DNA from: a virus
Length of the DNA: 64,000 bases
IMG/VR virus record: IMGVR_UViG_3300027749_000083
Span: 17,742-81,741 of that record
Reading direction: 5' to 3' (one strand)
Notes under the pieces: generated by a model
Database searches by the model: none
The model's input: only the letters and a program-made list of their open reading frames with translations
What the model was told of the DNA's origin: nothing
In this document: piece by piece, positions 60,846 through 64,000 of the stretch
Numbering within the stretch: position 1 is the first letter of the stretch
Layout: the number at the start of each line of letters is the position of its first letter
Program-made: the position numbers and the translations under genes

Positions 60846-61076
60846 ATGAAAAAAACACTATTACTAATCGTCTCTTTATTTGTTGCAACCATTACAAGTT
60901 GTTCAACAGTAGTTACAACCACAACCATGCCTAATGGTAATGTTGTTACTGTTACTTCAAAATCATCAGATCCTGCTGCAATTGCTGCCGCTCTTGAAAC
61001 TGCGAAGTTAATTGCTCCGATTGTACAGAACTCTATTGATAAACAAAAAGTGAATGTTGTAACTCCAACTAAGTAA
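60846..61076 (+). CDS. Small lipoprotein, possible outer-membrane spanin (o-spanin)
   Basis: 76 residues. Signal peptide MKKTLLLIVSLFVATITSC with lipobox ITSC and acylated C19. The rest is short, threonine- and alanine-rich (KSSDPAAIAAALETAKLIAP). Size and shape fit an o-spanin, though the matching inner-membrane partner is uncertain (the two-span protein at 58698 is a candidate). It sits just before the neck genes. Alternatively it may be a surface exclusion lipoprotein. Confidence 0.6.
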   Translation: MKKTLLLIVSLFVATITSCSTVVTTTTMPNGNVVTVTSKSSDPAAIAAALETAKLIAPIVQNSIDKQKVNVVTPTK

Positions 61077-61083
61077 TTCATAT

Positions 61084-61830
61084 ATGGCTCAACCGGCTTC
61101 TAGACAAGAACTTATCGACTATTGCTTGCGCTCATTAGGTGCACCAGTAATTCAAATTAACGTCGATGATGATCAACTCGAAGATCGCATGGATGAAGCC
61201 TTACAGTTCTATCAAGAGTATCATTCAGATGCTGTTGTGCGAACATTTGTAAAACATAAGGTTACTCAGGAAGATTATGATAATAACTATCTAACTGTTC
61301 CTCATGACCTTTTGTGTGTATTTCGAGTACTCAATATTAATTCTGGAGATGCTGCTGATATGTTTGGAGTTAAATATCAGATGTTTCTCAATGACCTTTA
61401 TGGTTTACGGAATCCAGAATCTCTAGTCAATTATGAAATGACTAAACAATATCTAGGGCTTATTGAAATGACTTTAACTGGGGCATCTCAACAGATTGTA
61501 TTTACAAGACACATGGATCGAGTCATGATTGCCGATGACTGGAAGAAAACAGTTAAAATTGGGCAATATATCATTATTGAAGGTTATCAAGCAATTAATC
61601 CAGATGATTATAGACAAGTATATAATGACCGAATGTTAAAAAAATATTTAACTGCATTGATTCGTAAACAATGGGGAAGCAACTTGGGAAAGTTTTCGAA
61701 TGTTGCTCTTCCAGGTGGAGTTACAATGAACGGGTTGGAAATCTATGCTGCAGCAATTGAAGAAATTGAAAAAATCGAAGCTGACTTTATAGATCGCTTC
61801 AGTTTCCCGCCAGATTTTTACACGGGCTAA
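61084..61830 (+). CDS. gp13: Neck protein (gp13-like)
   Basis: 248 residues (T4 gp13: 309). Strong match at the start: QPASRQELIDYCLRSLGAP, VIQINVDDDQLEDRMDEALQ, FYQEYHSDAV. Later ADDWKKTVKIGQYIIIEGY and YNDRMLKKYLTALIRKQWG, then LPGGVTMNG are conserved. gp13 forms the neck between portal and tail with gp14. Order gp13-gp14-gp15 is as in T4. Confidence 0.92.
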   Translation: MAQPASRQELIDYCLRSLGAPVIQINVDDDQLEDRMDEALQFYQEYHSDAVVRTFVKHKVTQEDYDNNYLTVPHDLLCVFRVLNINSGDAADMFGVKYQMFLNDLYGLRNPESLVNYEMTKQYLGLIEMTLTGASQQIVFTRHMDRVMIADDWKKTVKIGQYIIIEGYQAINPDDYRQVYNDRMLKKYLTALIRKQWGSNLGKFSNVALPGGVTMNGLEIYAAAIEEIEKIEADFIDRFSFPPDFYTG

Positions 61831-61850
61831 ATCAAGTTCTTTTTTCTTTA

Positions 61851-61858
61851 TATAAATA
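61851..61858 (+). promoter_or_regulatory. T4-type late promoter TATAAATA
   Basis: Exact match, 6 bases before the gp14 ATG at 61865. Confidence 0.8.
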
Positions 61859-61864
61859 TCTTCG

Positions 61865-62779
61865 ATGGCTCGATCTGTATATTTTTCTAATAATGTTCAA
61901 TCTGAACAAGATCTATATGAAGATCTTGTAATCGAATCTATTAGCATATATGGTCAAGATTTATATTATATTCCAAGGACTATCATTGCTAAAGATTTGA
62001 TTCTTAATGAAGATGTTATATCCAAATTCATTAATTCGTTTAAGATTGAAATGTATATCGAATCTGTTGATGGATTTGAAGGTGATGGTAAATTGATTTC
62101 AAAATTTGGTCTTGAAATTCGCGATCAAGTTACTTTGTTAGTAGCAAGAAAACGGTGGAGAACTCTTGTTGGACGATATCTACCCGATAATTCTAATCGC
62201 CCGAGAGAAGGTGATCTTATCTATTTTCCTATGGCTTTTTCTTTATTTGAGATTAAGTTTGTAGAAGATAAAAAGCCTTTCTATCAATTAGGTTATATTC
62301 CAACTTATAAAATTGTGTGTGAACTATTTGAATATTCTAATCAAGATATCTCTACTGGAGTTGATGAAGTTGATGATGTGCAACGAAAATTATCTGAAGT
62401 ACATCGAGTATATATTACTCCAACAAGTCCAGTAAATGACGTTGATGATATGTTGATCATTACTCTTCCAAATGGAGTTACAGGAATTACTAAACTCCTT
62501 TCTTATGAACAAACAAATGAAGGTTTACTTGTAAGCGTATCGACATTATCATTTGATGATGGTGGAGTATATGAGTTAGTGCCAGGAACTACTTTAGCGG
62601 GTCCTGCAATAACATCCACTGTAGTTCGGCCAATCGGTCTCGGTAATGTCACGTTGGATGAATTAGCGGATCCAGATACAACTTTATTTAAAAATGATGC
62701 TTTTGCCCAGAATTCATCCTTTGAAAATTCTGCAAATGAAATATTAGACTTTTCGGAAACTAATCCCTTTGGAGAATAA
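61865..62779 (+). CDS. gp14: Neck protein (gp14-like)
   Basis: 304 residues (T4 gp14: 256). Conserved start with NVQSEQDLYEDLVIESISIYGQ and DLYYIPRTI, then KFGLEIRDQVTLLVARKRW, RPREGDLIYFP, FEIKFVEDKKPFYQLG. gp14 with gp13 completes the neck so the tail can join. Late promoter just upstream. Confidence 0.92.
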   Translation: MARSVYFSNNVQSEQDLYEDLVIESISIYGQDLYYIPRTIIAKDLILNEDVISKFINSFKIEMYIESVDGFEGDGKLISKFGLEIRDQVTLLVARKRWRTLVGRYLPDNSNRPREGDLIYFPMAFSLFEIKFVEDKKPFYQLGYIPTYKIVCELFEYSNQDISTGVDEVDDVQRKLSEVHRVYITPTSPVNDVDDMLIITLPNGVTGITKLLSYEQTNEGLLVSVSTLSFDDGGVYELVPGTTLAGPAITSTVVRPIGLGNVTLDELADPDTTLFKNDAFAQNSSFENSANEILDFSETNPFGE

Positions 62780-62781
62780 TT

Positions 62782-63552
62782 ATGTTAGGAACTGATTACT
62801 TTTATAATGGCAACATTAAAAAGATTATCGCCGTGTTTGGTAGTCTGTTTAATGATATATCTATCGCCAAGATTGTAGCAGGAAAATCAGAAGGAATTGC
62901 AAGAGTGCCATTAGCATACGGTCCCAGACAAAGATTTCTTGAAAGGCTCCCCACTTCGGATGTTAATAGTATTACACATGTTGCACTTCGAATGCCAAGG
63001 ATGTCGTTCGAAATTACTAGTATAGCTTTTGATCCTAGTACGAAATTAAATCGGCTTAATTCAACAACGACTCCGGTAAATTCTAATCCTGGCAGTGATT
63101 ATACAAGAGTATATCAAGCGGTCCCTTATAAAATAGGAATTCAATTGAGTATTTTATCACATCACCAGGATGATGCATTACAAATCTTTGAACAAATTCT
63201 CCCGTACTTTAATCCTGAATATACAGTAACAATAAAGGATATGGAATATGTTGGATCTAAAAGCGATCTTCCTATAGTTTTAACTAATACTAGCTTTACT
63301 GATGATTATACAGGTAGCATTGAAGGTTCTCAAAGAGTAATCATTTACACACTTGATTTTGATATCCGAGTTAAATTTACGGCCCCAACTCCTCCCGTTG
63401 GAGTAATTAAATATGTTGATGTTGAATTATATGATTCGGAAAAAACTACTGGTATTACACCAGTTGCAAATGTGATCACACAATTAGGAGATATGATTAA
63501 TGATACACCAGAACATTACACTGTAGTTACTAGTTTTGGATTCTTAGATTGA
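62782..63552 (+). CDS. gp15: Tail completion / proximal sheath terminator (gp15-like)
   Basis: 256 residues (T4 gp15: 272). Matching segments: GTDYFYNGNIKKIIAVFGSL, FNDISIAKI, RVPLAYGPRQRFLERL, VALRMPRMSFEITSIAFDPS, TRVYQAVPYKIGIQLSI, ILPYFNPEYTVTIKDM. In T4 gp15 caps the tail tube and sheath and binds the neck. Downstream would be the terminase genes, but the window ends first. Confidence 0.92.
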   Translation: MLGTDYFYNGNIKKIIAVFGSLFNDISIAKIVAGKSEGIARVPLAYGPRQRFLERLPTSDVNSITHVALRMPRMSFEITSIAFDPSTKLNRLNSTTTPVNSNPGSDYTRVYQAVPYKIGIQLSILSHHQDDALQIFEQILPYFNPEYTVTIKDMEYVGSKSDLPIVLTNTSFTDDYTGSIEGSQRVIIYTLDFDIRVKFTAPTPPVGVIKYVDVELYDSEKTTGITPVANVITQLGDMINDTPEHYTVVTSFGFLD

Positions 63553-63580
63553 AAGAAATGATCTAAAAATAATGCTAAAC

Positions 63581-63588
63581 TATAAATA
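63581..63588 (+). promoter_or_regulatory. T4-type late promoter TATAAATA
   Basis: Exact match, 65 bases before the small gene at 63654. The leader includes GTAGTT...AACTAC (inverted repeat, 6 bp, 18-base loop). Confidence 0.65.
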
Positions 63589-63653
63589 GAATTGAAAGTG
63601 TAGTTCGCGGATCGACAAATCCCAACTACTTTACATTAACCAATCAAAGCACT

Positions 63654-63776
63654 ATGCAACTAAAATTATTTATACGTAGATTTGTAGAAACAGATCCATT
63701 CTTTTATATCATTCGTCAAAAAGAAACCAGAATGTTATATGCCAGATATAAAGAAGATCGGACTGGAGAAGAATAA
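63654..63776 (+). CDS. Small basic protein (40 aa)
   Basis: ATG at 63654, stop at 63774-63776. The product begins MQLKLFIRRFVETDPFFYI and is strongly basic then acidic. Downstream of a late box with a 65-base leader. It could be a small virion protein or a regulator. Family not recognised. Confidence 0.5.
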   Translation: MQLKLFIRRFVETDPFFYIIRQKETRMLYARYKEDRTGEE

Positions 63777-63874
63777 AAACTTGTAATTCTTCTACATTCA
63801 TGGCTAAAAATGGATATCAAATTTAATCACGGGAAATTAAGTCTTTAATTAAAGTATTCGAAATAATGCAATGA

Positions 63875-63882
63875 TATAAATA
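63875..63882 (+). promoter_or_regulatory. T4-type late promoter TATAAATA
   Basis: Exact match, 7 bases before the ATG at 63890. Confidence 0.8.
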
Positions 63883-63889
63883 ATACCAT

Positions 63890-64000
63890 ATGATATCATT
63901 TCGCCAATTTATTTCCGAAGATGTAGCTTCTCAAGAACGTCAAGCTCTTAACATTCTTAATAGAAACCATATTAAAGATCCTGAAGACGTTTTTAATGAT
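63890..64000 (+). CDS. Partial gene running off the right edge
   Basis: ATG at 63890, open to the end of the window (37 codons visible). The start MISFRQFISEDVASQERQAL resembles the start of the ART-like protein at 17434 (MISFKTYIL) and many T4-like proteins beginning with this kind of short amphipathic helix. Nothing more can be said from 37 residues. Confidence 0.6.
   Translation, partial: MISFRQFISEDVASQERQALNILNRNHIKDPEDVFND

Noticed and set aside
1-64000. Genome-wide TGA reassignment to tryptophan
   Set aside because: Several intact genes end in TGA in ATGA overlaps and tryptophan is coded by TGG throughout.
1-64000. tRNA genes, insertion sequences, integrase or attachment sites
   Set aside because: None seen by eye; no transposase, integrase or cloverleaf could be supported.

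Overview
This window comes from a T4-like (contractile-tailed, myovirus) phage genome, or a large fragment of one. It is AT-rich, and the T4 tail genes are in their usual order. I recognise likely homologues of T4 gp33, gp59, gp32, gp29 (tape measure), gp51, gp26, gp54, gp4, gp48, gp53, gp27, gp5, gp25, gp6, gp8, gp13, gp14 and gp15. Boxes matching the T4 late-promoter consensus TATAAATA precede most virion genes. The host cannot be named from the sequence. A peptidoglycan peptidase, a small lipoprotein (possible outer-membrane spanin) and E. coli-like -35/-10 promoters suggest a Gram-negative host. Shine-Dalgarno sites are almost absent, which is unusual.

Layout. (1) 1-12.1 kb, plus strand: small early/middle genes (many hypothetical, several apparently broken), a DEDDh exonuclease, a deaminase-like protein, an NAD+-dependent DNA ligase, a histidine phosphatase, then the replication/late-transcription group gp33-gp59-gp32. 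A strong terminator ends it. At least five promoters of the form TTTAC(A/G)-N17-TATA(A/T)T lie here. (2) 12.1-17.9 kb: a thioredoxin-like gene on plus, then a minus-strand late operon (gp4, ADP-ribosyltransferase-like protein, a conserved protein, gp54-like tube initiator, gp26, gp51, tape measure). (3) 17.9-37.8 kb, plus: baseplate genes gp48, gp53, gp27, a gp5 carrying a CHAP peptidase, a separate beta-helix spike gene, an MBG-domain protein, gp25, gp6, a gp7-position protein, a beta-helix protein, gp8 and a 1,778-residue DUF4815-like protein. (4) 37.8-58.3 kb: a mosaic tail-fibre and surface-modification region. Its fibres carry collar, RCC1, YadA-head, collagen-like and BspA/DUF285 repeats. 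It also holds a sulfotransferase, two glycosyltransferase-like genes and an M15 endolysin. One fibre gene contains a GC-rich block that is clearly foreign in composition. (5) 58.3-64 kb: holin-like and membrane proteins, small virion proteins, a lipoprotein, neck/tail-completion genes gp13-gp14-gp15, and the start of another gene at the right edge.

How it works together. Host-type promoters would drive the left part. gp33, with a gp55 sigma presumably outside the window and a sliding clamp, would then open the TATAAATA promoters. Many of these boxes lie only 5-10 bases before the start codon, which predicts leaderless late mRNAs. The gp32 leader carries a hairpin followed by a 56-nt G-free stretch, resembling the T4 gene 32 autoregulatory leader. 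The fibre region looks like the fast-evolving, host-facing part of the genome.
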